From Smittium mucronatum (Eukaryota; Kickxellomycota; Harpellomycetes; Harpellales; Legeriomycetaceae): a DNA stretch of 64,000 bases. This document shows, piece by piece, positions 49,983 through 61,343 of the stretch. Within the stretch, counting starts at the first letter, position 1; every line of letters starts with the position of its first letter. Where the stretch lies: assembly GCA_001953115.1 (NCBI GenBank), contig LSSL01000233.1, positions 1 through 64,000 on the forward strand. The letters are read 5' to 3'. The translations under genes were made by a program, and so were the position numbers. The notes under the pieces were generated by a model. It was not told the DNA's origin, did no database searches, and saw only the letters and a program-made list of their open reading frames with translations.

Positions 49983-50582
49983 TTATTTTTGAAACAAAAC
50001 CTGGCGAATTCCGGGGAGAGAAAGGAAGCTTCCAATCACGGGGAGTCTACGTAGGAAGCCAAGAGCGACTGGGAAAAAGTTTCCAAACAGATTAATGAAG
50101 CCAAAAGCTTCCAAAACCATACCAAATATGGAGTATTTCATGAAAATAAGGACCAGACCCAAAAAGAAACATATAGTGCCGCGGATTTTCTCTTTTCTGG
50201 AAAAGAACACTACTGATTTTTGGAATCCAATAATCAAAAAGACACCGAGAAGAAATAGAATCTATAAAAAAAAACAGAAAAAAAATACAAATTAAAAGTG
50301 GCGATGACAGTTTTTCACTTATTAAAGATAAAAGAGTCATAAAAAAAACTTACATTTCCAATAGCGATCAAACCAGCGTCAAACATTAAAATGACTCCAA
50401 GAACAATTAGAGCCATCCCGAAAGCGGAAAGTGCCACTCCTGCCTCTGGATAACATTTCCATAAAAAAAAAATTAGAAAAAAAAACAACACGTCCCATTC
50501 CCTGATTTCATAAAGCCAAGAAAAAAGAAAATATCTATAAAAAAAAGCAATTCAACTTACTTTGCGAATCTGTAAGCCACAT
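49983..50582 (-). CDS. GOT1: Vesicle transport protein Got1 (3 exons)
   Basis: A small four-span membrane protein of ER-derived and early Golgi membranes that works in ER-Golgi transport. Exons 50582-50561 (MWLTDSQ), 50445-50354 and 50261-49983 join to 130 residues; introns are 115 and 92 nt with GTAAGT donors. The start MWLTDSQKAGVALSAFG is the family signature (MWLTDxQKxGxGLTAFG). Hydrophobic spans lie at about 9-29, 32-51, 65-80 and 84-108. Conserved loops are QKSVVFFSRKEKIRGTICFF between spans 2 and 3, and the C-terminal LRRLPVIGSFLSLPGIRQVL. The length matches yeast Got1 (138). The short 22-nt first exon is defined by the strong match to the family N-terminus. Confidence 0.95.
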
Positions 50583-50606
50583 CTTGAGTACCCTTAGATT
50601 TCGATC

Positions 50607-51930
50607 TCACCCTCTTTCAAAAAAAAAATCCCCGATGAGTGCTCGAACGTTTAGATAACTTGTAAACAGGATAAAATAGGAAAAGAACTCGTTTCTCCCG
50701 GTTTGGTGTTGTAATATATTTTTTGTAGTGAAATTAAGACTCTTGTCTGATACCTCTTTTGGGGTCCCATTATCCCATACCTCTTTCTGCCATTTGATGA
50801 CATAGCCTAATCCCTCCCGTTCTTTGCTGCTATTCGCTATTTCCCATAAACACGAATATTCTCCAATCAATATATCTCTAATTGATCTGCATATCCCAGA
50901 AATGAAGAAAATGTTCGATTTGCTGTCTAGTGGCACATCCCAATTGGTCAGGACAGCAGCCACATTCACAATCCTCATCCACTCAAACTCATATCGCGCT
51001 CAATAGTCTAATAATTTGGGTCGGATCAATAACCTTCATTACTCCCTTGGTTGCATATTGAACAAATAACGAAAAGTAGTCATAATGTTTCTTGCAAACT
51101 TTAATTTGCTTCCAAAAAGTGGATTTCTGGCTTTTAATGCGTCGGGTGACTTTGTTGCTCTCCAAATGGTACTCCAAAGCCCAAATCTTTCGCATATCCC
51201 TGTTATATTGGCTTGACAAATACCATGTTTTTTGTAAAAAGTCACGTTCATCTTCCCATTTCCGAAACCAATGGTTAAATTATCTCTAAATGCTAAATAA
51301 AACGCCTTTTTGATCCACATTTCGCCTTCTAGTTGTCAGTATAGCACTAGTAAAATTTCTACTCGTTCTCTAATGCCATTTAACTCTTTTAAAGCAATCA
51401 ATAAAATATTGTGAAAAATGAATCTAAATTCAATCCGATCACGATCGGCTTCGGTCCAGTATAGGAATATATATATATATATATATATTCTAAAGCGTGA
51501 AACCTAAATCTGGGCTTGGGTTTAATGTTTTGGGCACTTAATAAATTCTCTACTCTTGGGAAAAAAAATACGGAAAATGTTGTTCGAAAGTATATATCAT
51601 GAGTTTTGATGACTTTCCCCTTTAATCATTCAGGACATTGATCCCAATGTACAGAAACCTACACTTTTTCTAATGCTACGATTACTAGCACTATTCAATT
51701 TTAATATGTGTTTTTTTAAATCATGTTTTACGTATTGCAAACCTAAAATCCTTATTTAAAGCGCTTTGCAAAGAAGCCACTTTCGATTTTGTTAACATAT
51801 TTATATCTTCATCAAAGTAGAACCGGTGAGGTTTCATTAAAACCATTTCCTGGAGAAGAAAAAAATCATCGAATTTTGTAGTATCATTATTGCTCGCTTC
51901 ATTCGATATTAAAAATTTGCAGATATACAT
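50607..51930 (-). CDS. Unrecognised three-exon gene directly upstream of GOT1
   Basis: Exons 51930-51732, 51328-51043 and 50973-50607 join in frame (GT-AG introns of 403 and 69 nt) to 283 residues without a stop. The product starts MYICKFLISNEASNNDTTKF. It contains aromatic, Trp-containing stretches such as PHRFYFDEDINML, AFYLAFRDNLTIGFGNGKM, RFGLWSTIWRATKSPDALK, FARNIMTTFRYLFNM and EIVNVAAVLTNWDVPLD. I see no signal peptide, no clear membrane span and no known motif. A second frame (51219-50989) is also open across exon 2 and has equally plausible composition, so a frameshifted pseudogene is the main alternative. The stop lies only 24 bp from the GOT1 start codon on the same strand. Confidence 0.45.
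51467..51489. repeat. (TA)n microsatellite
   Basis: About eleven TA units, inside the first intron of the unrecognised minus-strand gene model. Confidence 0.9.
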
Positions 51931-54900
51931 ACAATGGGTCGCTAAAATACTAATACTCTAAATTTTCTTTAAAAACGACAGAAAAGAAACTAACTTTGAA
52001 TCGTTTATTTTTAGAATACTTGCAATTTTTTCATAAAAAAAAAAAGCAAACAATTCAAATACCCGAAATTTTAAACCAAACGTAGATCTAACAAAAAAAA
52101 ATAGACGAATTGCATGTTTTAACTCTTATCATTTCAGAAACCCCGTAACCAAGAGTACCCCCCGCATACCGCATTTTTCTTCACCCTTACAATCTATAAT
52201 CCCCAAATTGATATTCTTGGAAAAATTACTGATTTATATGTAACGAGTCGAGAAAAAAAAAAGGCATCATCTGTTGTAGATAAGGACTAATAAAAATTAA
52301 ATAGTACATGTTGGCATTGATTACAGTTATTCACTGTTAAGAAAATTGCATCCGGGTTTTCGATGCCATAAATCAAACGTTAACAAGTAAGACATAATTG
52401 AATTCGGTTCGGTTTTACTATTTAAATCGCTATATAATATTCTCAAAAAACCCTGTATCACAACTCTGATTTATTTAATTCATATAGAAATTTTTAATTA
52501 TGTCGTACTTTTTAAAAAGTTTTTATTTGTAATTTTTTGTGTTTCTTTACAATCTGATACCAATCAAGTCATTTTTCTCGCATTTTTTTTTATGAAAAGG
52601 ATATTCTACCCATCAAACTTATCAACTCAGGTTGGTTTTTAACGGAAAAAAAATCTAGTCTTTGATCCTTTTTTTTTAATGGCTTGTGGCTCAAGAAACA
52701 TTAATCTAATTATCTTAATATATTTTACGTAAGTTGTCGTTTTAATTTATAAATATAATGCCTTAAATGTTAGTTTATCTAGATGGTAAAATAATGGAAA
52801 ATGTTAAATTTAAATTTTATAGTCCCTTTTTATTTTATTTCGAAATTACATCATATAGTTTCCTAGTTATCTAAAAATCAAGAAAATTTTGTATGAAAAA
52901 TCAACTTTATAATATTTGGTCAATTATATAGTTAAAACGATAAAAGTACTGTTTTTCAGTAAATTAATTTCTGGAATTTTGAACATAAAAAAAACGTTTT
53001 TGATCATTTTATATAAATTTTGTCCTATCAAGTTAAATTAATATATTAAAATTATTCTATAATTAAAATTTAAATCGTTATATTTCAAGTTTGGTTTAAA
53101 AATAAAAATAAAAGTACAAATTATAAGAAAATTTTAACCTAAAAAACCTAATAATTGGATATTTTGTATTACTTGACATAAAAATTGAAAAAATAAAACC
53201 AGTATGTTGGATTGGGGGTTTGGATTATTGCGTTAAAAAAATTTCATATCCCAATATCGAGTTTAAAAAAATGCATGGTTTTATTGGAAAAAATTGTATT
53301 TTTAAACAATAAAATTCAATTATTTCACCATTTCTAGATTCTTGGATTATTGTATTAAATATTCCAAAATATGCGTTTTAAAAATATGTATTAGTTAATT
53401 CGAAATATTAAAAATTATAAAAGTTCACAATGAAAGTTGCAATTAATAAAAAATAAAATTTTATAAAGCTATAGACGGGGAACAGTAATATTTCTAATTT
53501 TAAAATAATCAGCGAAATATAAAGAATTGATTACAAAAATATTTTCCTGAATGAAAAGAGGTTTTTTTTTGCCTGGGATGCAGATTCTGGGTACCTTTTC
53601 ATCTCATCATTTTCAATTGGCTTTAATTGATTTCCTTCAATGTTTCTATTAAGCTTTTGTGTAGATTTAATGATGTATATTTAAAAATATTTAACATAAT
53701 TTCCAATTACTGATATACTATTTTTTTTTCTGTGTGTAGTTTTTTTTTGGCGCTTTTTTTACAGGGTTTTTGAATTAAAAAAGTTTAAAGTTCTTTGAAT
53801 AAGATAGGTTATAAAAAAATTAAAAATAAATACATTTTTTAAGGTTAAATTTCGATAAAGTCGGTTTCAGATGGTGTGAATAACATTTATATATTGATTT
53901 TTAGCAAATTTGACTTCCTTTCTCTCTTTTTCAACATCTTTCAAATTTAAGACTTTTATAGAATTTTATTGATGTTTTTCCTTTAATCATGTTTTTTATT
54001 TAGATACCCCATTGCACTTTAAAATTTTCAATTCATAGATAGGGATTTACTGTTTTCCATTAAAATAATTTAGAAAATGTATTTTTAGTATTACTTATCT
54101 ACAATACACCCTATTTTTTTTTGTTTGCTGCATTACTTGTTCGAACCAATATTTTGAGCATCGCTAAAAAATATAATAAAAATATCTCATTCATCTCTTA
54201 AATTTTGGGAGTGAAGAAAATAAATTCATAATTTAAAACTAAAGCTACTGATTAGATTATTGGTTTTTTCGAAAAGTTGGATCAATAATAAAAATAAAAA
54301 AATCATGAAGATTATTATAAATTTAAAATATTAAACAAAATTTTAATTAAATAATCAAATTATCGATCAATATTTTCCCAGCTCGATTAATTTCAAATTT
54401 AAAATAATCAACCTATAAAATTGTATTCCATATCAGATATTTTAATTTTCAAATCACTCCCAATTCAAAAATAGCCATTATATGACTAAACTCAAGGGGA
54501 ATTTTCGGGCCTATATTATTAAAATTAAGATTTTGATAGTTTTCAAATTTTTCATAAAAAAATACACATTTAATGAAGGTTAAATAAAATATTAAATCCC
54601 TGAAAATGTACTTTTTAAGTTTTTTTGGTATAACGAAAAAAAATATTATCACATAATAAAATTAGGTGTTATGAGATATATTTAATTTATTAATAAAAAA
54701 ATCATGAAAAAGAAATAAAATATTAGATGTATCTTTAATGTTTAAATTTTTTTAATCGGAATTGAGTGGAAAATGCTTTATTATAATTTTCTTTATAAAT
54801 TTTTTTACTGGATATTAGGAATTTTTTTATTTGGTTAAACAAAAAGTTACCTATAAATCAATATATTTTAAAAAATAAATTTAACGGTTACAATTCAAAT

Positions 54901-56328
54901 AATCTTTTATTTTATTTAGTTTTAATTTCAATATTTTAAAAATAGAAACTCGCCTAATAGTGCTTTTATAAAAATTAAAATTGAAGTTTAAAGAAATATA
55001 CATGTTTTAGTTTAATCTTATTTCATCGGAAAAAGAAAAAATACAAGGAAATTGAATTTACAAATTAAAGATATCATTGAAAATTATAAAAATAATATTT
55101 TCTTGATGAAATAGGATAATATAATCTTATAGTTAAAATATATTAAAATATTCAGTTTTTTTTTTTGTATCAATTTTTTTTCATATATATATTATATATT
55201 ATATATTAAATTGAGTTTTAAATGCTTTATAAAAAATATTAATATTTTTCCTATCTAAATTAAAATAAAAGATCCAAAGATATTTAATTTTTATAATAGT
55301 AAAACTCAATATTTTTCTCTAATTATTTCGGGTATTTATTAATTTACATAAGATTATAACTCAAACTACAAGAACGAGGGGTTACATCTAGTATCCTATT
55401 GATTTATTTTTATACAAGTTGTAAAAAGGACAACATTATTCTTCTATTCATATTTAATTTAAAAAAATAAATTCTTATTAAAATTAATAATTCTATAAAA
55501 TTGAATTTAGATCGTTTATTTTAGTTATTTTTAAGTTTAATCTATCTTATTTCCAATATTTTTAACCTGTAAAATCTTATCCTATATTTGCTATCATTGG
55601 GTAAATGGTTTTTATGGTTTTAACCTTAAAAACATCGTTTTTTGATTGAATATATTTTAATAACCATCTTAAAAATTTAGACCAATATAAAATTTTGATT
55701 TAAATTTTTTTAATTTTTCATAAGTCAATTTTTTTAGAATAACTTTATCTAAATTAAAATCGGGAAATTTTGAAAATATCGTATTAAATATTTGAAAATA
55801 AACTTATTGTTTTAATCTTTAAAACCTTACACGCTTTACATTTTTATATAAATATTGTTATTTTTTGAAATGATAATATGGATGTTTCACCTAAAGTCTA
55901 TTGCTTTTTTATTTTTTTAATGGCAAGTCATTTATATGGCTAAATATTAGGATTTTTTGGATCTTAAATCCAAGAAAATGGTTTCAGGGCATGAAATAGT
56001 TATAATTTTTCTTTTAATTAGTATTTTTATTTATATATATATATTTTAATTGGTATAATTATCTGGTAAATTAAGTACTGATTTTTTTTTTACTCTCAAA
56101 AATTTGTGTCAATAAAATCATGCTAAAAGTTTAAAAAAAAAATTTAAAAAAAATTAAAATGTCAAGAAAAATAAATCTTTTGTTTTTTGATATCATAAAA
56201 CTTTATTTTTGATATCATTTTTAGTTTATAGACCGGAAATAATTTTATCCAAAGTTCTTAAAGATTCTACTTTTAGGGAGGTATAATATTACCATTAAAT
56301 ATCTATACCATGCGATTTTTTTAAATAG
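51931..56328. other. AT-rich gene-free stretch
   Basis: Very A+T-rich with frequent homopolymers. The frame at 54449-54652 is composition-driven. No exon, RNA gene or clear element boundary was found. Confidence 0.55.
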
Positions 56329-56365
<37 letters not shown>

Positions 56366-56366
56366 T
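56329..56366. repeat. Compound (TA)n(TG)n microsatellite
   Basis: About seven TA followed by about eleven TG units, immediately to the left of the second long-TIR element. Confidence 0.9.
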
Positions 56367-56392
56367 TCAAGTGAAATTGGTACCTAAATTTC

Positions 56393-56730
56393 TGGGATTT
56401 TATTTTAATTATTTTGATACACGAGTGAATGAGATAAGAATTATAAGAATCTAATTAAACAGATTAATAAATTGATCGTGAAAAATAAAATCAAACATAA
56501 AACATAAAGATTTATATTATTTGGCCAATATAAAAACTAAATTATAGCAAATTTAATACTCTATTAAACCGTACCGAAATTATTGATAGCCATTCATAAG
56601 AATATTTCTACATAAAAAGTAAAATTAAAGTTTGAAAATGAATATCGAAAATCCGATAAAAGAAACGGTTTGGAACTTGAAATTTTACGGTTATGCAATT
56701 CAATCTATATTCGATATAACTGAAATAAAC
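56393..56730 (+). repeat. Left TIR of long-TIR element 2
   Basis: Matches the reverse complement of 58583-58925. Shared words are GATTTTATTTTAAT at the tip, TTGGCCAATA, AAATTATTGATAGCCATTC and GATAAAAGAAACG towards the inner edge. Confidence 0.85.
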
Positions 56731-56732
56731 CC

Positions 56733-57352
56733 TAAGAGTGAAATACCTTGCCGTGGTTTAGGGACTTAATAGTGTACTTTTCGAAGTACACTAGACCAAA
56801 ATTTCACACAGAGTTGTACTATTCTTGGTTGGAAATAGTGGAGACAGCGCACAGCGATTCGGAGTACAGCGATTCCAGATAAGGACCATCTAGAAACAGG
56901 AGTAACCGATCTTTTAGCACAGCTGAGACATATTCTAGTGCACAAGCCCAGCGTTCGACAGTCAGACGGATCTCAGCGTCTAACAGCTATTTGTAGGAGA
57001 GCCATGTCGATCAATCCCACGTTTGGGTAGGAGCCTAATTTTATCAATCCTGTTAGAAGTAGGCTCTGACTAGGAGATCAGTAGATTCAATGAACTGTTG
57101 TTCATTGATAAAGAGCTTAATTCTTGACTGCATGCAGCCTCAGTCATACACCTACTTGAAGCAATGCCAGGAGTGGTCTTTCGGTTGGTAGATTACACCC
57201 TTTTCCCGTAGGTACTCAGCCGGTAGTCCGGCAAAGGAGCTTATTTTAGTTAGTATAATGGTCGTTTCTATACTCATTTTTCTTTTTTTCATATTTTTTT
57301 ATTATAGTTTTTAATGGCATTATCTTACATTAAAATTCCGTGGTACAAAAAA
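56733..57352 (+). repeat. Dispersed repeat family A, copy 3 (full length)
   Basis: A 620-bp unit from TAAGAGTGAAATACC to CCGTGGTACAAAAAA, less A+T-rich than its surroundings. The 3' half is close to copy 1. Near its 5' end a perfect 9-bp hairpin with a TTCG loop (AGTGTACTT/AAGTACACT, 56771-56792) is followed by GTGGAGACAGCGCAC. It begins within a few bp of the inner edge of the left TIR of element 2. Confidence 0.88.
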
Positions 57353-57375
57353 TATATATATATATATATATATAT
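57352..57375. repeat. (TA)n microsatellite at the 3' end of repeat copy 3
   Basis: About twelve TA units directly after the A-run that ends the repeat. Copy 1 ends in a pure A run at the same point. Confidence 0.9.
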
Positions 57376-57589
57376 GAAATAAGATAATTGAAATATACTT
57401 TATAAATATTAAATTACAAAAATTAGATTAGGCTATCAAATAATATAAAAGTTGCACTACGTCTCTACTGCTCTCAGGTTTTTTACTGGGATTTATATTT
57501 GATAAAGATTGTGATTTCGATTCCAGTAAAATTTTCTTTTAAAATAGAGCTGTTTTTGGTTAAACATTAACATTAAAAATTATTTTGTC

Positions 57590-57626
57590 TTTTCCTTTAC
57601 CTTTACCTTTTCCTTTTCCTTTTCCG
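57590..57626. repeat. Pyrimidine hexamer tract (CTTTAC/CTTTTC)n
   Basis: Six-base units of the CTTTAC and CTTTTC type, about six copies, inside element 2. Confidence 0.85.
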
Positions 57627-58129
57627 ATTTTTTTTTTTGAATGAAAAAATATCAATTCTAAAAGTATTTCCGCTCATTAGTAATAGAAATTATTTCAATT
57701 TTTATTTTATCGAAAATTTTTATACAAATTGATGAGAAAAACCAGGCGTATAGATACTTTATATAAATATATTTAAAGTATAAAAAAATATTTGCTATAA
57801 TATATCTTTAAATAAATAAATTTTTTATAAAGTTTAACATTTTTTTTCGAAAAAAAATCAAAATCTCTCATAAAGATTTGTGTATAAATTAAGATGTTAA
57901 AATTAAATCACTTTTAAATTCTACAATTTTTTATTTAATAGGAATTTTCTGTTTATTTTTTTACAGAATAAAACTATAATACAAATAATTTTTTTATAAA
58001 ATCCGCAGTTTAAAATTTATTTGACCATTAAAATTACTATTTCCATGCTAAATTATAATTTTATCGATTAAAATAAAAAATAATTTTTATATAATAATAA
58101 AATATTCATAAAAAAAAGTAGCAAAATTC

Positions 58130-58510
58130 AAAATAGAACCAGCTGCAGCAGATGAAATTATAACGATGAAAAAAAAAGCTATTAAAACTATAGCAGGAAT
58201 AACGACATTCCAACAGCAGCATTGGAATTGGGATTGAAATTGAAATATAACTTGGAAAATTCTTAACGATCTCGAAAAATTCGATTTAAACAGCCGATAA
58301 AACGCAATAAAAACGTCAGAAGTGACTGCAATCTCAAAAGAGCAGCTATAAAAATCAAAATTTCAACAGCAGAAGCAAAAAAAATAGCAAAATAAACTGC
58401 AATAGGAATCTGAATTGAAACAGAAGTAGCAATCACAATATCAGAAGCCATCACAACAGCAGTAAATAGCATATTATTGTCCATCTCAATCGCGATTGCA
58501 GTGAAAATCT
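58130..58510. repeat. Low-complexity GCA/ATT-rich tract
   Basis: Plus-strand words such as AGCAGCA, GAAATTG, AGAAGC and ATCACAA alternate with a loose three- and six-base rhythm. This makes the tract less A+T-rich than its flanks and generates a hydrophobic 73-codon minus-strand frame (58484-58263). It looks like an eroded minisatellite rather than a gene. Confidence 0.5.
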
Positions 58511-58582
58511 CAGCTTAATTATAAGCACATCAATAATAGCCGTTGAAAAGATTATTTAATAGTATTAATATATCATTAAATT

Positions 58583-58925
58583 ACCTTATTTTATCTATAT
58601 CAAATTTATATTGATTTTTATATCCTTTCATGTTAATGTTTTAAATCGTTTCTTTTATCAGATTTATATATTCATTTTCAACCTTTAATTTTACTATTTA
58701 TATAGAAAGATTCTTATAAATGGCTATCAATAATTTCGGTATAGTTAAATAGATGACTAAATTCGCTACAATTTAGTTTTTCTATTGGCCAAATAATATA
58801 AATTTATTATTTTTATATTTGATTTTATTTTCTACTATCAATCTATTAATATGTTTAATTAGAGACTTATAATTCGTATCTCATCCAATTGGGTGTCAAA
58901 ATTATTAAAATAAAATCACAGCCAC
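58583..58925 (-). repeat. Right TIR of long-TIR element 2
   Basis: Partner of 56393-56730: CGTTTCTTTTATC near 58648, AATGGCTATCAATAATTTCG near 58718-58737, TATTGGCCAA near 58785, and ATTAAAATAAAATC at the tip. Confidence 0.85.
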
Positions 58926-58940
58926 TTAAAAATCACATCC

Positions 58941-59478
58941 GCTTAAAAAGTATATTAATATTAATTAGTGTTGATATTATTGAATATATTTAGTATAAAA
59001 TAGAATTAAAAAAACGAAGTACGAGTAGTATCAAATTATTTCTGATAATCCTCTAGTATAATATGGGAATAGAGAATAATATATACTTGCAAATTTTTAT
59101 TGGTGAGCTTCTGTGATCAAAACACATACTTTTTTGTGTTATATAATCTACTCTAAATTTAATTTTAAGAAACGATTAATATTTTTCATGGTGCATTAAA
59201 CTTACATATTTTTTTTTTGGATTCATATTATATTATGGGTAAAAATTTGAGTCGAAAATTAATTATGTAAATTACAGTAATTATATTCTGGAAATTACTG
59301 AGAGCTGAAATTTTTCTATTAAAATCTACTTCATTTCTAATTTGGAAGTATATGGCCAATTTAAATTGTTAATCTGTAAGCTACTCTGAACTCTTAGTCA
59401 AAAAAGGCGCATCGAGTTAAAAATAATTTTTATAAAATATTGAAACTGGAATATTTTTTCTATTTTTTTTCGTATTAA
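58941..59478. other. AT-rich spacer between long-TIR elements 2 and 3
   Basis: No gene or repeat recognised. Confidence 0.5.
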
Positions 59479-59735
59479 AGACCACAAGTACAATGAATAT
59501 ATTTAATCAAGCCAAATAATCTTTTTGAAAACTAATTAAAACCAATATAAATGATACATCGATAAATAAATTATAAAATTTATTTAATGGAAATTGGATA
59601 AAATATTTTTTAATATTAGTACTGAATCGAAGGTTTTTCATTACGAAAAATGCGTTATAATGATAAAATCGATTTTTTTTTCAAAATTTTGATTAAAATG
59701 GAAAAAAATTCTTAATATATCAATACAAAGTTTTT
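59479..59735 (+). repeat. Left TIR of long-TIR element 3
   Basis: Matches the reverse complement of 61085-61343. Shared words are GTTATAATGATAAA, TTTTGATTAAAATG and GGAAATTGGATA-like. Confidence 0.75.
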
Positions 59736-61084
59736 TTAACGAAATAAACACAAATATTTAATATTTAAAACAAAAAATATTGCATTTGGTATATAAATAA
59801 AATTGTAAATCATTTAATATGTTTTTTTTTAAAATAAAATTGTTCATAATAAATAAAGAAGCAAATCAATATAATTTAAAGACCATACTTTCAAGGAAAA
59901 AAATCATAAATGTTTTTTGAATTTTTTTAAGAAATCATATTTAATGTCCAAAACTTTGATATTTATAAATATAGACTAAATAATTGCCATCAAAATTTCG
60001 AATTAAAACTTCCAATGACTTCTTCTGTGAGCTCATGATATCGATGAAAGCGCGATATAAAATGAGGGTTTTGAAAGAACCTTGGAAATATATGAATTAG
60101 AACAGGATTATTATTTTACATGATTGGATAATAAAGTGCTGAAATTTTTAAACGATTTTGATCTAAACTAATCCGATGTTTAATTTGAACTTTCAAATAT
60201 TGATATTCCCAAAATGAGAAGAATAAAATGAAAAGGAGAAAAAAAATTACATAAAATACAACCTTTCGTTTTATCTTTCTTCTTTAAAATTATATCCTAG
60301 ATGTTTTTTTATTAGTTTAGTAATATTTTAAAATATTTTCTTGAAAATAGAAAAATGAAAGGAGTATAATTTTGCTTTATTATACATGCAATATAGATGA
60401 TATATAAATTTTTTTCCAAAAAAAATCGTTAACTTGAAATTTATAGAGTAGGAAATTTAAAAATATACAAATTTTTATATTAGAAAATGCGAAGCTTTTT
60501 TTTAAATTTTAGTTTCTTTAAATATTAGATTTTGGATTCACGGTTTAAAAATATTTACTTTAATTCCTCCATTTGGCATGTAAATTTTTATCTTTAGTAT
60601 CTAATCAAGTTTTTTTGATGTATATTTATATATTTATTAAATATTAAGTCCATAAGTTTTCTTAAGAGTATTAAATGAATATTTATTAAACTATAGATAA
60701 AAACAAATGATTTTTTCTTACATATATAATTGTTGAAAAGTGATTTATCTCTAGAAATTATATTTTTATTTCAAATTAAATCCTACTCAAAAAGTGTTGC
60801 TAACTGTATGAGACCAAAAAAAATAAAAAAAAATTTAGCTTTTGATATTTTATATAAAATTACTTATATATGAGCTTTATAGATATTATTATAAAAATGA
60901 ACAAATTTAGAAGCGAAAAAAGGCTTTTTTAGGAGTTGTGGACTGGTCACAGTATATTTTTGAAAACAAAAATATTTGATCCATCAATTATATAAGTATT
61001 CATGATTTAGCTAAAAAAAATGAATTTGTTTTTATCTATTCAAAATTAAAATATAGTTCACAATTCATAAAAAAATATGCATTT

Positions 61085-61343
61085 TGTTTAATGCGCGTTA
61101 TATTGATGAATCAATTCCTTTTTCATTTTAATCAAAGTTTTGATAAAAAGTCGAATTTATCATTATAACGTGTTTTTAGAATCGAAAATTTCTCAATTAA
61201 GTATTGAATTTAGAAATAATTATATCCAATTCCCATTAAATTTGTTTTTTAATTTATAATCAGTGTCTCATTTATGTTTATTTTCATTAATTTACCAAAA
61301 AAAGACATGCTCGAATTAAATTAATGTATTGCACTGGTATTCT
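61085..61343 (-). repeat. Right TIR of long-TIR element 3
   Basis: Partner of 59479-59735: CATTTTAATCAAAGTTTTGA, TTTATCATTATAACG, ATCCAATTCCCATTAAAT and, at the tip, TTGCACTGGTATTC. Confidence 0.75.

Larger units (their letters stand above)
56370..58940. mobile_element. Long-TIR element 2, non-autonomous, with nested repeat
   Basis: Bounded by inverted repeats of about 340 bp (left about 56393-56730, right about 58583-58925). Between them lie dispersed repeat copy 3, AT-rich DNA and a GCA-rich low-complexity tract. No transposase is recognisable. The build (long TIRs, ~2.6 kb) parallels the Harbinger-like element at 13.7-16.6 kb, but the tips do not clearly match it. Boundaries are approximate because the outermost 20-30 bp are diverged. 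Confidence 0.75.
59479..61343. mobile_element. Long-TIR element 3, non-autonomous
   Basis: A 1.9-kb AT-rich unit bounded by inverted repeats of about 250 bp (left about 59479-59735, right about 61085-61343). The right tip, read inwards, is GAATACCAGTGCAATA. It shares the word CCAGTGCAATA with the right tip of the Harbinger-like element at 16610. This suggests that the two belong to one family, with this one internally deleted. No transposase frame remains. Confidence 0.65.

Noticed and set aside
58263..58484. 73-codon hydrophobic minus-strand frame
   Set aside because: It follows the low-complexity three-base rhythm of the tract and has no splice or start context supporting a gene.
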